Shown here: positions 1 to 11,300 of the stretch, piece after piece | How positions within the stretch are numbered: the first letter of the stretch is position 1 | Layout of the letters: each line of letters begins with the position of its first letter | Assembly: GCA_014706295.1 (NCBI GenBank) | Contig: JACSVZ010000011.1 | Span: 11,128,163-11,192,162 of the forward strand | Direction: 5' to 3' | Source: Lycocorax pyrrhopterus obiensis | Taxonomy: Eukaryota > Chordata > Aves > Passeriformes > Paradisaeidae | DNA length: 64,000 nucleotides | The notes under the pieces: generated by a model | Database searches by the model: none | Told to the model about the DNA's origin: nothing | Seen by the model: only the letters and a program-made list of their open reading frames with translations | Translations under genes and position numbers: made by a program

Positions 1-3000
1 CAAAGCTGTCTTCCTCTCTAGAGGAACCCAGAGCACCTGTGCTCCCAAGTCAGGCAATATGCTCAAGTGCCTGAGGTCCAGAGGGATTAATTCCAGCCTT
101 GAGGTTGTACTTGTCCTCTGTGGTCACCCAAGCTGGTTAGGAATGAATGTTTGTTTCTTTTTCCCCCTAGAAACAATTGCTGTGAGTGATCACGCAAATC
201 ACAGCAGTGACCTGCACAATTGAAAACACAACCCAAAAGACATTTTCATACAAACTTGTGGTGGGTTAATACCATGATAAAAGTATATTTCAAAGGACTA
301 AAATGATTTTTCAACAAGAATTATTTGACATAGGGATTAGGGGAAAGACAGACGAGAACAAGAAATGAAGTGCCTCAAAACCAGAAGGTATAACGAAATC
401 TCTGCCAGAGCTCACTCGTGTTCTTTCAGCCTTCCAGCCGGGTATGCCAACATGTCTTTACAGCTCTGCACGTGATGGCAATTAGTCCAAAGCCTGGGTC
501 ACAGTTTTACCCATATAAAGCTGAGATAAAACCTAGATATTTTCCTCCATAAGATGTCAAGAGAATTTAGCCCAGCCTGTCAGATCCCACCGTGGCTCAT
601 AGCAGGTTGATTGCACACCGGCAGCTGAAGAAAGAAGCACTACAGAGTCCTACTTAGGGCATTGCAAACGATATGGGTTGTTTGCTCTGAGGTATGGTTT
701 CAAGAGAGTTGCTTGGGTTTAGGAGCGATATACCTGTTTATTATATTGATAAATGACACATTTTTCCTACTTGATTTGTTGGGGACTGAGTGACCTGGCA
801 GTAAAACTGACTTGATATTGCCACTTAACTCTTATTGATGTCTTTTCTGGTTCGCCTTTTATTTGCATAAATGAGAAACAGAAAGGGACCGTTATTCTTT
901 AACAGAATCACGCGGGATTCCCTGAGGAAGGCTGATGGATGTTGCAGACACACATCTCCCCAGGTATCAAACCAGTAACAACTTTTGTCCTCGCACTCCC
1001 ACAGCCCCCACTCAGTGACCCCTCGCCCCACGCTCAGCCGAGGCAGAGCTGACAGGCCAGCAGTGTTTGCTCAGCCACAGGTTTGGCACTTTAACACGTG
1101 AAGTGTGTGGGCAGGAACGAGTGAGAGAAAGTTAAATTACGATTTTTGTAATTAACCGTTAAAAAAATATGGGACCTATAAATATATAACTACAAACCTA
1201 AATATACATATCTATGCTTATAAATGGGCATTTTTATAAATTAAAATGTGATGCTTTCTTATGATTGGAGAGGCAAAAAAATGTTTTTCCAAAAGAAAAA
1301 ACAGAAAGACTGCAAGCACTCAAATATCACAGGGTTGCAGCTTGGGGTTTTGTCTCACTGTTGCAAAGATTACAACAATATTCTACAGCTGCATTTCACT
1401 TTACCATATCTTAAAATAAAATAGTAGTTAAAACCAAACCAAAACTAAGGGCCAGTTTTTGTTGCTTAATTCCACAAAGAAAAACACCAGTGAATATATT
1501 AACATCACCTTCGTGTAAGTGAGACTTACACCAGGAGGGGTCTTTGACAGGGTCAAAACAAAAACTTCAGTCTGTCTCAGAAACCCAGTCACCACCATAA
1601 AATTCTGGTAAATGACCCTTAATACTCCAGAATTTAAACAATTTCAGATTCAGATCCCTAGTACCCACTCACATCTCTGCAAAGAGTCTTGCAGAATTAA
1701 ATGAAGGATGAAGATAAATTAATTTCTCTTAATCACTGAGATCGATATTTTCCTATTCTTTGCACTGCACAGTAGTGTTAAACATACACACTTCTGTTTA
1801 TCAGACAGCTCCAAAGTCTTTAAAGAAATTACAAGTATCTTTATAATTCATAAGATTTTTTTTCCCATACGGCATTTCTTTTCCTTTTGTTTATGTTTTG
1901 GAAGGAAACATCAGTAGTACAAAGAAATGTTGCTGCACAGAAAAACCTACCCCTAAAGAGATCCTGCAAAACAACAAAAGAAATGAACACAACCAGGAGG
2001 AGAAAATTCTGCAAGGGGGTCCCTGGTGGAAAGAAGTGAATGGGGTTTTACACAGAAAAACTCTTATATTTTTTAATAACCAGAAATCCTCTCTTTTACT
2101 GTTTCTTTCAATTTGAGTTCTCTCATCTAGGAATCCTCTTTTTGTTTTATCTCCCCATTTGAAGCAAGCTTATTGTTTCTCTTTGCCAGCCACTGGAGTA
2201 GGACCCAAGGACCCCGTCGTGCACTGCTAGTCCTGCACTCCTTGTGTTCCATCAGTCACCTGGTTTCAAAATCAGACCCAGGATTTGAAAAAAAAAAAAA
2301 AACAAAACAAAAACACTCAAGAAAATGAACCCCAAAGTTTTTGCATGTCTTCCAAGGAAATTAACTTTTTTCCTGACCCATTTCTCTGTGTATGTGCGTC
2401 ATGTACTTATGGAACAGATGAGTAATGAGCATTGTATAAAAATAGCAGAAGACAGGAAGAAAAAACTACTGCATTTACTCTCAGATTTATAAAATATTAG
2501 TATTTATGGATAAACCAGAATGGAAGGGACTGGGCCAATATGGAAGTTTTGGATGTTTAGAACTCCCATCTTTGAAAAGCTTGCAATGAGGTTAAAAATA
2601 TTTAGAAGAGCTGAGCATCCTCCCCCAGCCAGTCCACTGTACACAAGCAGAAGCTGTCTCATGGATGGTGACAGGATAGCAAGATGACGAGATTATTTTA
2701 ATATTCTCCACCAATTTGCTTGGTTCTTTTTGGAGACACCAAACCCCATCAGACACTGATTTACCAAGGGGAGTGAAACCAGCGGACTCTTGCTTGCCCC
2801 CACTTTTTTTTCTCCTTTTAAAAAAAGCCAGTCCCCCAGAAACCACTGGCTGACACAGAATACATTTCCCCCTCAGCACAGGCAGTCTGACACACAGCTG
2901 AACCCTCACAAACTGCATATTCCTGGGGACCAGAGCCCCAGAGGTATCACAGGACCTGCCAGTCAGACAGTCTGTCCTCCATGGCAGCAGATTGTCCTGG

Positions 3001-4180
3001 TGACTAAACTACTGGCAACCCACTAGCTCTGAATCTCTCCAGCCTAACATCCCTCCCAGTTAATCTTCAACTGAGAAGGAGCAGCCACCCAACAGCAGAG
3101 CACCGTGACTAGGACACCAGCAGAATCCCTGGCTCCTTTTTTGGAATAAATTTTGAAAGATTAAAGAGCACCACCCTCTCCAAAGAGCCTGAGCAAAAAA
3201 GAGCAGGAGGCTGTGGCTCACTTTGGCCTGCACTGCAGCAGGGAGGCAGGGTTCTGTCTAGTTTGGCTTGGTAGCACCAAGAGATGTCACAGCATCGACA
3301 ACATAAGCCTGCCCACCACGTGCACGGCTGCATCCTGTAGTTGTTCTTTTGCTGTCTCCATTGCCTTTGTTGCTATGTGAACTGGATTAAAGCCAACACA
3401 GATGCACTGCACTCCACTCAGTGCCACACTGACGGCTCCTTGAAGGGCTTGATCGGTTCAGCTAAATCCAAAGGACACAGAGGAAGCACAGTGCAGCCCA
3501 GCCAGGTACCAGAGAAAATCTGGACAGGCTGCAGGTAAGGAAAATAGGAATATGAGGAATAATAATATTGAAACAGAAGAGTAATTAAGCACTAGATCAG
3601 GTGATCAAGAGATGGTAAATTCTCCATTTCTTGACACCTCCAAAACAAAACTGTGTGTCTTTCCAGAGGACATATTCCAGCAGTTCCATCCAGCTACCAG
3701 AGCATCATCTGGCCCACAATGTATACAGGGAGCAAAAGCAGAGAATCTGACTGTCCTTCCTTGCCTTGAAATGTCCATAAACCACACTCTTTAGGAAATC
3801 AACTTTCCTTCATTCCAGGGTGTAAGGGGTTTTTTTTTTTACTTTTTTTGTTTCTTTGGTTTTGGTGTGGTTTACACCTCCGTCAGGGACCTGCATGTAT
3901 ATTACAAAAAAAGCAGCACCCCACACTCATTTGAGTTAAGTAAAGACTACTCTAGGGGCAAATATTGCAGAGTATTTTCCACTGTAACCTGTGCATGCAA
4001 GAATTGTAGCACAAGCAAATAAATGGCAGGAATATCTGCAGAAACAGTGGTGCTCAAGCACAAAATGAAAAACCTGAAGGAAAGCAAGTTCCAACTGCAT
4101 AGTTTTGCCTATTTGCCCTGGAGTTATATTTAGCCATGCAGAGAACAAAAAAAAAAAGATCTAAACCAATTGTTTACTGC
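1..4180. other. Non-coding unique sequence, left edge
   Basis: No coding region or recognisable gene is visible. The sequence is AT-leaning and unique. It includes a 15-A run at 2288-2302 followed by a CAAAA-rich tail, T-rich stretches near 3829-3850, an octamer-type motif ATTTGCAT at 861-868, and a small perfect inverted repeat at 1513-1531. Open frames here are 108 codons or shorter and have no family resemblance. The A-run with its CAAAA tail could be the end of a decayed retroposon, but I cannot identify a body upstream of it. Confidence 0.7.
1513..1531. repeat. Short perfect inverted repeat (8-bp arms, 3-nt loop)
   Basis: The arms GTGTAAGT (1513-1520) and ACTTACAC (1524-1531) are exact reverse complements around GAG. 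This is short enough to occur by chance. It also resembles the 'ggtgtaagt' wording of the old repeat fragment at 4524-4580. Confidence 0.5.
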
Positions 4181-4400
4181 TCAGACGACAGCCTATTAAA
4201 ATCGCCCTTGTTACTACAGCAATAGTACATATTTACAGGGATTGTGGCTGATTTTGATCAGCCATACCAAGCCATGCCGCAACCCATTTCATACTGATTA
4301 GAGTCTGGTCATATTTTAAGTGTCTATGAAATTATGCAAATGGAATCTGTACCAGAAAATCAGATTGCCAGATAATTGACCATTAATCTTTGATAAAAGT
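4180..4400. promoter_or_regulatory. Candidate conserved non-coding element beside the hairpin
   Basis: AT-rich, non-repetitive sequence with the even complexity typical of deeply conserved vertebrate enhancers. It carries a perfect octamer ATGCAAAT at 4334-4341 (a POU-factor-type site), plus several TAAT and GATA-like words. It directly abuts the perfect hairpin at 4411-4502. The call comes from composition and motifs only. It needs a cross-species alignment to be trusted. Confidence 0.3.
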
Positions 4401-4410
4401 TTAAAAAAAT

Positions 4411-4502
4411 TAAAGCAATCAGAAATCAGCTTAGCGTACTGTCTCTTGGGCCTTATTTTGGTCTAGTAAGTCTGTACACTAAGCTGATTTCTGATTGCTT
4501 TA
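4411..4502. repeat. 92-nt inverted repeat, 24-bp perfect stem (possible hairpin RNA or palindromic old repeat)
   Basis: Bases 4411-4434 are the exact reverse complement of 4479-4502, giving 24 consecutive base pairs. The stem continues inward with a mismatch (4435/4478), four more pairs (4436-4439 with 4474-4477), and scattered pairs before a loop of about 20-30 nt rich in T and G. The whole unit would fold as a single long hairpin. I see no terminal target-site duplication. Three readings are possible. One is a microRNA-like or other structured RNA. One is a palindromic low-copy conserved repeat of the kind catalogued as Eulor families in jawed vertebrates. The third is a small palindromic transposon remnant. 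An uninterrupted 24-bp stem is more regular than most pre-miRNAs. The geometry is certain; the function is not. Confidence 0.85.
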
Positions 4503-4523
4503 GGTTGTAAAAATTGCTTTTTA

Positions 4524-4580
4524 ACCCACGGATATCAATGAGATTGCACCTGGTGTAAGTCGGGGCTGAATTTGATCCGC
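4524..4580. repeat. Fragment of an ancient dispersed sauropsid/amniote repeat
   Basis: The words 'gatatcaatgagattgcacc', 'ggtgtaagt' and 'ggctgaatttgatcc' resemble a widespread old repeat that I recognise from bird, crocodile and turtle genomes. Its typical wording is 'gaagtcaatgg...ggtgtaa...gaatttggccc'. I do not recall its library name. Divergence is visible but the word order is kept. It lies 22 bases to the right of the perfect hairpin, so the two may belong to one element. Confidence 0.4.
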
Positions 4581-4764
4581 TGTGTGCCTTAATCACAGTA
4601 TATTTTTGTTAAAACCCAGTATTTGTGTGGATCTGTAGATACTGATTTGTTCAAGCGCACGATAATCTCCCCCTAAGCCCGTCAGAATACAGCAGGTTAA
4701 TAATGCTGTAAGTAGAATCCAATTTATTCATAAAACACCGGAACGCTTTAACCAAACTGTTCTT

Positions 4765-4915
4765 TTGTGGCGAGCCCCCTCCCGCCCGGCTGCGGCAGAC
4801 AAAGGCTCCTCCGCAGCCGGTGGGAACGGGGCAGGACAACAATAGCACGGCGTCTGTCACACCAGCGTCTGTCTGTCCGTCCACTCGGCACCCGGCTCGC
4901 TCTCCATCCTCTGTG
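4765..4915. other. Short CpG-dense patch
   Basis: By hand count there are 14 CpG dinucleotides in about 150 bases, in sequence otherwise GC-poor on both sides. It includes the tandem-like words 'ggcgtctgtcacaccagcgtctgtctgtccgtc' split over 4849-4882. It is too short for a standard CpG island, but its CpG depletion is much weaker than in the surroundings. It could be an unmethylated regulatory patch or the first exon of an unannotated non-coding transcript. An open frame runs through it on each strand (4767-5090 plus, 4651-5025 minus) without family resemblance, and is best read as a by-product of GC content. Confidence 0.4.
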
Positions 4916-4919
4916 TAGC

Positions 4920-7769
4920 ACAGCCAAAGGCACCTCCTTCCCAGTCCCGCAGTCCCTGGTACCTGCTTTGGGAACGAACTATCGTTCCACATCCATAACT
5001 GTTCTTTTGATAAGTGCCCCAACATTTTTGGTGGCAGCAGGGGCGCCTAATCCTGTGACAACATTCCAGCCCATTAACATTATCTCTTAATTAGCATATA
5101 TAGCACTTGCTGGGTGTTTATCGGAATTCAATGAGCACATGCTGTAAAACTTCCTTTCCTCTGTGACCAACAAAGTAAATAAAAATCCCGCAGGCTTTAG
5201 TAGAAAGTTAGATTTGCTTTGTACAGACTTAGGGAGAGCAAAGTCTTTTCTATTTAAAGACTCCCTGTGCAAACTGTTCCCATGAACTTTGGAAAACTCC
5301 ACCTATTTGATCTTCCCTTTGTCAGCATTAGGAGCCCTTGCCAGGAATCACAGTCGTATCACATTCTGTGTCACCTCAGCACAGGGCAGAGATGATCTTA
5401 CAGCCAAGGGCACTCCAGTCCAAGTATGAAAAAGGAAGAGAGAGCGACAGAGGGACAGACATCAGCCCTAATAAGGAAGGAATAAAACCATACTGGCCAA
5501 AATGACAGAACCACCCAAACCACCACAAAGGGGTTCAAGCAGAAGGGGACGCCCAGGTTATCTCTGATTAAATCAGAAGGAGGGTGGTTTATCACGGAAC
5601 TTTGATTTTTCATTAAGCTGGATTTTAGGATATTAACTAAATGTGCATGTACAATCCTGTGCTGCTCATCTGCATGCAGAGCCAGAGGGCTGTTCACAAG
5701 GCGGGGGCACATCCCACCCTTCTCCCTTTTTTCACAAGGACTGGAGGCAGCTGGAAACAGCCACACGACAGAGGGGTCATTGCTCACTTCTTCAGGACAT
5801 TTACTTTTGCCAAGCCCCATGATAACTCCTCTTTCTGGAGCTCCCCTCTGCACTCCTGCTCATAAACACAATTTCAAAGCTGGCAGGTTCCACAGCTGTC
5901 TGTGCCTCCATCCTCACAGGGCAGGTACCTGATCTGCATAAGTTACCCTTGCACAAACACATGCAGACTGCTGTGGAGGGCCCTTCCATGATCCCTGGGG
6001 AGGGAAAAACCAGCCAACCTGCAACACAGGCTTCAGATTAATCCAAAATTAAAAGCTTTTGATAAAATTACTGGTTAAGATAATTAATAAAGTGAACAGA
6101 TGACTGGGAAGGAGGTCCATCATTCAATGTACTCTGGGATTGCTAGGAAATAAACCACCCAGCATGCTTTAAATCAACTGAGAACTTATGGGTACCACAG
6201 TGAAAACATAAACCCAAAATCTATGCCCTGCGTTACACAGGGGGCTAATCTAACTGCTCGTGACATTTTCTCCCAGGATAATAAAGTTACTTTGCTGATG
6301 TGATGAAATTTTTGTAAGAAACAGAAATCCAGTGACCTTCAACTCCCATGGATGTTGCAGTAAGAAGACTGCAACAAGCTGATAGGGATCCAAATGTTAC
6401 ACTGTTTTTACAAATCTTACACTGCTGCTGGAGCTGTACCCAAGAACTCCATCACACCTAATCAGCACAGGTAAACTGTGGTGGTGGTGTCCATTCCCTC
6501 CCTCTCCCAGCCTCTTTTTAAAAGAATTGTACCATTACAGGCATTTTCTGGCAGCAGTTTCTCATGTCAACAATGAAGACTATAAGGAAAACCTCTGTCA
6601 AATACTCCTGCAACCTCCACACCTTAGGGAGGCAACTGATTTCCAACCACTTTCTCCATTCTCAATATGACATTCATATCCCACTTCTGCTGGATTTCTC
6701 CTTCCCCCATCCTTCATGGGATTGTCTGCTCAACTTTACAGTACTTGGTCTAAGCACATAATAGGAAGTGACTGTCTTGCTAATGATTTTCCAGTGCTTA
6801 GGTGACTAAAAGACAATATAAACTAGTGCAAAATGAGGTCATCCAGTGAGAAAGAAGGCAATTGAAAGCTGAGGTTGCCTTCATCCTCTGGCATGCAGCA
6901 AGGATCTACTGGATAGTTTCTGCTGACCACTTGAAAACTGAAGGTATGAGCGTGCATGAGTGTCCATGCACAGAGCATAAAAATCCATCTTCAAATGCTC
7001 AGACATGGCAAAAATAACTCTCTAGATGTGGATGGAAATGTTACCACAGCCCCAGTGTCAAGGCTGATTCTCCTCAGACATCTCTTGTCCTATTCCAGGC
7101 CTGACCTCAGCTGGCTTGACACAGCAACTTGCATGTGCTTCCCTCCATGATCAGCCATTGTCCTCCAAGTGCTTTAACTGAGCAATTCATGATTCTGCTC
7201 TTCCAGGTATTTTGTCAAGGAAAAAAACCCCTCATCTAAAACTACTCCCTAATGACAAGGCACAACAGGACCACTGCAGTGGGGATTAAGACATTTCAAA
7301 ATGTGCTTCAAGATTGTCAGGGAAGCATTCCTGGATTAGCAATGTGCTTTGATCTGAATGCATCAAACTTTAAAAATTTTCACAAGACAGCTACTTGCTT
7401 GGTTGTTTGCAGGAATATGTTCGCTCATCCCTGACCTCTACCAGTGACCCAGAGGTGTTCTGGCCTGGAATGTCCCCCTACCTGCTACAGCAAGACCATG
7501 GAAGCAGCAGAGCTATTGGCAGAAAGCTTTGCTAGAGAAGGGGGAAAACACAAGAATATAAAGTGAAATTTGACAGTCGTAGGAAAAGGTTCTCTGGATT
7601 TAGATAAATCTACTTGGCAGTGAATGTTAACAGTTGACCGTAACTGCTTGGAGAGAAACAAGCTGCTTGGCTGCTGGCAGCAAAAATCCTGCTTTATCCA
7701 ATTCCTACCGTGCCAAGCTCCTCCACCCTCTCTCAGAGCAGCACTTAGACAAATGCCAACATTTTAAAA
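4920..7769. other. Non-coding unique sequence
   Basis: No gene is recognised. The stretch around 5040-5300 is AT-rich and non-repetitive, includes TTAATTAG (5089-5096), and looks mildly CNE-like. The longest open frame (5398-5853, minus, 151 codons) shows no domain. The rest is ordinary intergenic-type sequence with no repeats that I can name. Confidence 0.65.
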
Positions 7770-8300
7770 TTAAATGGCCCCATCATTATTAATTCATTTG
7801 GTATTCATTGTAATGACATTAATCATAGTAAACTGCAGCAGCTTTATTACACATGTAATGTGTACTTTCCTAGAATTTCCCTGTAAAATCTCTAACATTG
7901 CTAACAATGTAAAGACAATGAGACATTACAACCAAGCAAAACAATAATAAACACACGACTCAATAAATCATTATTCTGCCCACAAGTATGTTAAAAAAAT
8001 AAACTCATTTCAAAACTAGAGGAAAAAACAACATGCAATAAGTGACATCAGTGAGTTTGAGGCTTTTGGTTGCAACAAAGAAACAAAACAGCATGCTAAT
8101 ATGACATTTACAAATAATACCTAACCGCAGCCTAATTAACTTATTGTGTGCTTACTAAACTAGCATACATATTATATTAGAAGAAAAACACTTATTTGTT
8201 CTGTTGCTAAGAAACTTCAGACATTTGCATATTTAACAAATTGTTAGAGTGTTTTTAACCAGAACCCATCACTATTTATAAAAGACAAATTTAAAACATG
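7770..8300. promoter_or_regulatory. Candidate conserved non-coding element (homeodomain/POU motif-rich)
   Basis: A long AT-rich but non-repetitive block dense in TAAT/ATTA homeodomain cores, with an octamer-type ATTTGCAT at 8223-8230. Two small perfect dyads are inside it: TACACAT/ATGTGTA at 7848-7864 and ACATTG/CAATGT at 7895-7910. It has no open frame of note and no simple repeat. This texture is typical of ultraconserved-type enhancers near developmental regulators, but that is inference from composition. Low-constraint AT-rich DNA can look similar. Confidence 0.35.
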
Positions 8301-11300
8301 AGATCAAAGACACAACATTAATTTTTCTTTTGTCAACTGTCTTTGTTCAATAGCTCAAAGAAGCAGTTTTATTGCTGGCTGATACATAATGAAACATCTG
8401 GTATTATTCTGAATTACAGCGGAACCCGCTAATAGTCAAGGGCTTTTCTTTATTTCTCAGGCACCAGCCAATGCCCTATAGGGACCAATCCAGCAGCCCT
8501 TGTGGAACGTGCCTTTGAAATCCTTGCAAGGTTTTTCTGAATAAGGAGTTCAGGAATACCACTAATTTTTTTTCCTTCTTTTCTTTTAAAGGCTCCAGAT
8601 GTCAGCCAATTTTAATTGATCTTGTAAGTTGTGCAAGAGCAGGAAATGAAAGCACAATATTAGGGAGCAAGGCAGTGAGCGAAGACCGAGGGTTCTCCAC
8701 TCACTGGGAGATAACGGTGGACACCGTGCCCATGGGCATTAATCCGGAGCAGCTCTGGGTCACTGTCTTACACCCTGTGAGCAGGGGTGTGTGCCAGCTC
8801 ACCAGGGGTCAGTGCAGTGATCAGCAGAGCCTGAGCCCCTTGTGCTGTCCACTGAGCACACGAACACAGTGGGAGCCTGGCCCAGCGCACTCTGCATGTG
8901 CGGCGCCGCGGGTGCTCCACACACCCTGAGCCAACACGGCCACGTCCAGAAACACTCTTGGTGTGTCTCTACCCTGCTCTGCCGCCTCCAGCACATTCTA
9001 GGAGGAGCAAAATGAAAAAGGAAAGCAAAGAGACACTGGAAGGAAACATGAAACCTCAAGGAGCTGTAACAAAACCAAGGTAATCTTAAATTTCCTGTCT
9101 CTGGGCTACGTTAAGTGGAAAAGATGTCATGTTGAGCTAAAGCTCTCCTCAGAAAGCTACCCCAGGGACTGTCATCCCAGAGCTCTTTTTCCACCTACCA
9201 AAGGTAGGGGATAGTCAGGTGTCTCCTTCCTGCCCTACTCTCCCTGCTCTTCCTTCCTTGCTAAAAATTCCGGACCAAGGAATTCCTGTGACAGGACAAT
9301 ATTCTGCTACACTCTTGGGAGCAAGCTAATAAAATCTGTACTTCCTCCTCAGTCAACTAAATACATGGATTTATGATTTGAAACAAAAAAACTCCTAAAG
9401 AAAACATGTGACGATTAAAATCATTATTTACAAGAGCAAACACTAAAAAAATAGTAATTCCGCTAAATAGTAAAATTAACCAAATGAAAGCAATAGTTTA
9501 TCTCAGCCACCAACAGAGGTTTCTGAAAGATTTGAAAGAATTCCAAGGCAAAAATCTCCTTGCAAGGGAAACAGCTTGCAACAGCTTCAGTAACAATCAC
9601 GTACAAACTTTGTTTAGAAGTAGCAGCTGAGCAGAGCAGTTTGAGCTGTGCAAGGCAGAAGGCGATTCTGCCGAGAGGAGCCGGGTGTGACCAAAGCTGG
9701 GTCTGGATGTGACCAACTGCAGCTCTTCCCTGCGCCCAAAGACCTCTCACCTATGACACACAGGGGAAAGCTGCTGAAGAACACCGCATTTTTGGCAAGT
9801 CTCAGCAGGTCCCACCAGCTCTGTCCCCCGGGGAGGAGCAGCTCGTGGCAGCAGCCCTCCCCAGCTCCCTGCAGCATCGCACAAACTCCCCCGCAGCAGG
9901 GAGGGCATTTTTCACTGGGCTCCGCCACAGGGTCATGTTGCACCACACTAAGGAGCAGAGCTGGAAGAACATGTACAAGATGAATGTACACATTTTTAAA
10001 GCCTCTGTGGGCTCAAAACACACACAAGTCTATGGCAAATAGTGACGCTTGTCTGTTAAAATTTCAGACAGAGGCTGTGTATGACATGACCTTATCTGTG
10101 ACACTCGTAGTTGGTTAAAAGCTCCTTTTTTCACAAGAACACCCGCTGTACTTCGAGCCCAACACCTGTGTTAGTTAAGATGAAGCCAACTTTGTCCCAG
10201 AGAGCTTACTGTGCTGGAAGGTGTCCCCACGGGACACTGATATCAGGCTGTAGCCCAGCTGGGCACATTCATGCTGGCTCTAATCAACCCTGTCAGTGGC
10301 CCATGGCTCCAGGCCTGCCCTGCTAATAACCCTTCTCCCTTTTCCCTGTGTTGCTGCGTTTGCATTGCAGCAGCCATAGGCACCCTTCATCCCCAGCAGC
10401 CATCCTGTGTTACAAGTATGCTTGGATTTGTTGCACAGACATATTTTGAACAGGAAAAGATTGCAATCACCAGCAAGGCAGCAGAGTGCTGCCCACAGCC
10501 CTTTAATTACAAGTAAACAACTATTGTTCATCTATATTTTCAACAACTCAATTTTGGGCACGAAATGGGAATGCCTCAATAGAAAGCAGTGCCAACAGCC
10601 TCTGTATACACACAATTAGAAAGCTGTCACTAATAGCACCAAGTGCTGCAGTTTCTGTATGAGGCAGAGGATGCCAGTTGTAGCCAAACTAATTTCTTAC
10701 ATTCTTCTGGGATGCAGAAGAGGACTGATGGAGGAGAGATCATCTAGGGGAAGTTCTGAAAGTAATAATAATAACAACAACAATAATAAAAGTAAAGATA
10801 ATAAAAATGTTGGTGTGTAAGCCACTCTCAGAAGACAGTCCATAAACCACCAAAACTCTTTTGGGTGAAGGCACCACAGCTCTGCAGCCAGTTCTTTCAG
10901 GAGAGACTGGAATACAAGCAAAGTCTGATTGAACACCAAAAAAAAAAAAAAAGCATTTGCTTTGCCACTTCCCTGAATTCTGCCTGGTGGCAGGTAAGGA
11001 GCTGCCCTCTCTGCAGGTCTCAATTGCTCTCTCTGGCAGCGCAGCCCCAGAGGCGCACAGGGAGTTTCAGGCAACAGCCAAATTCCAGGCGTGCGCTGAA
11101 CACGCAGCCAAGTTCTACCAACCATCCTTAATGGGAATGCTACCCCCTCAAAATGACTTAATCCAAGTTTTATGTTACAAATATGCAATACCTCCCTGCT
11201 GGAGCACTACAGCATTTCTAACCTGGCTGCTTTCTTCAGAAGAATAAAGAGACTCAAAGGCACGTTTTGGGCTCGGTGGACAGTTGTAGGTGGTAGTGGC

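Noticed and set aside
8592..8623. Possible 32-nt exon between a T-rich acceptor and a GTAAGT donor
   Set aside because: The exon side of the donor (CTT) is poor, the length is not a multiple of three, and nothing else supports it.
10697..11188. Minus-strand frame with a polyleucine stretch resembling a signal or membrane segment
   Set aside because: The leucines are the translation of the AAT/AAC low-complexity run at 10762-10806.
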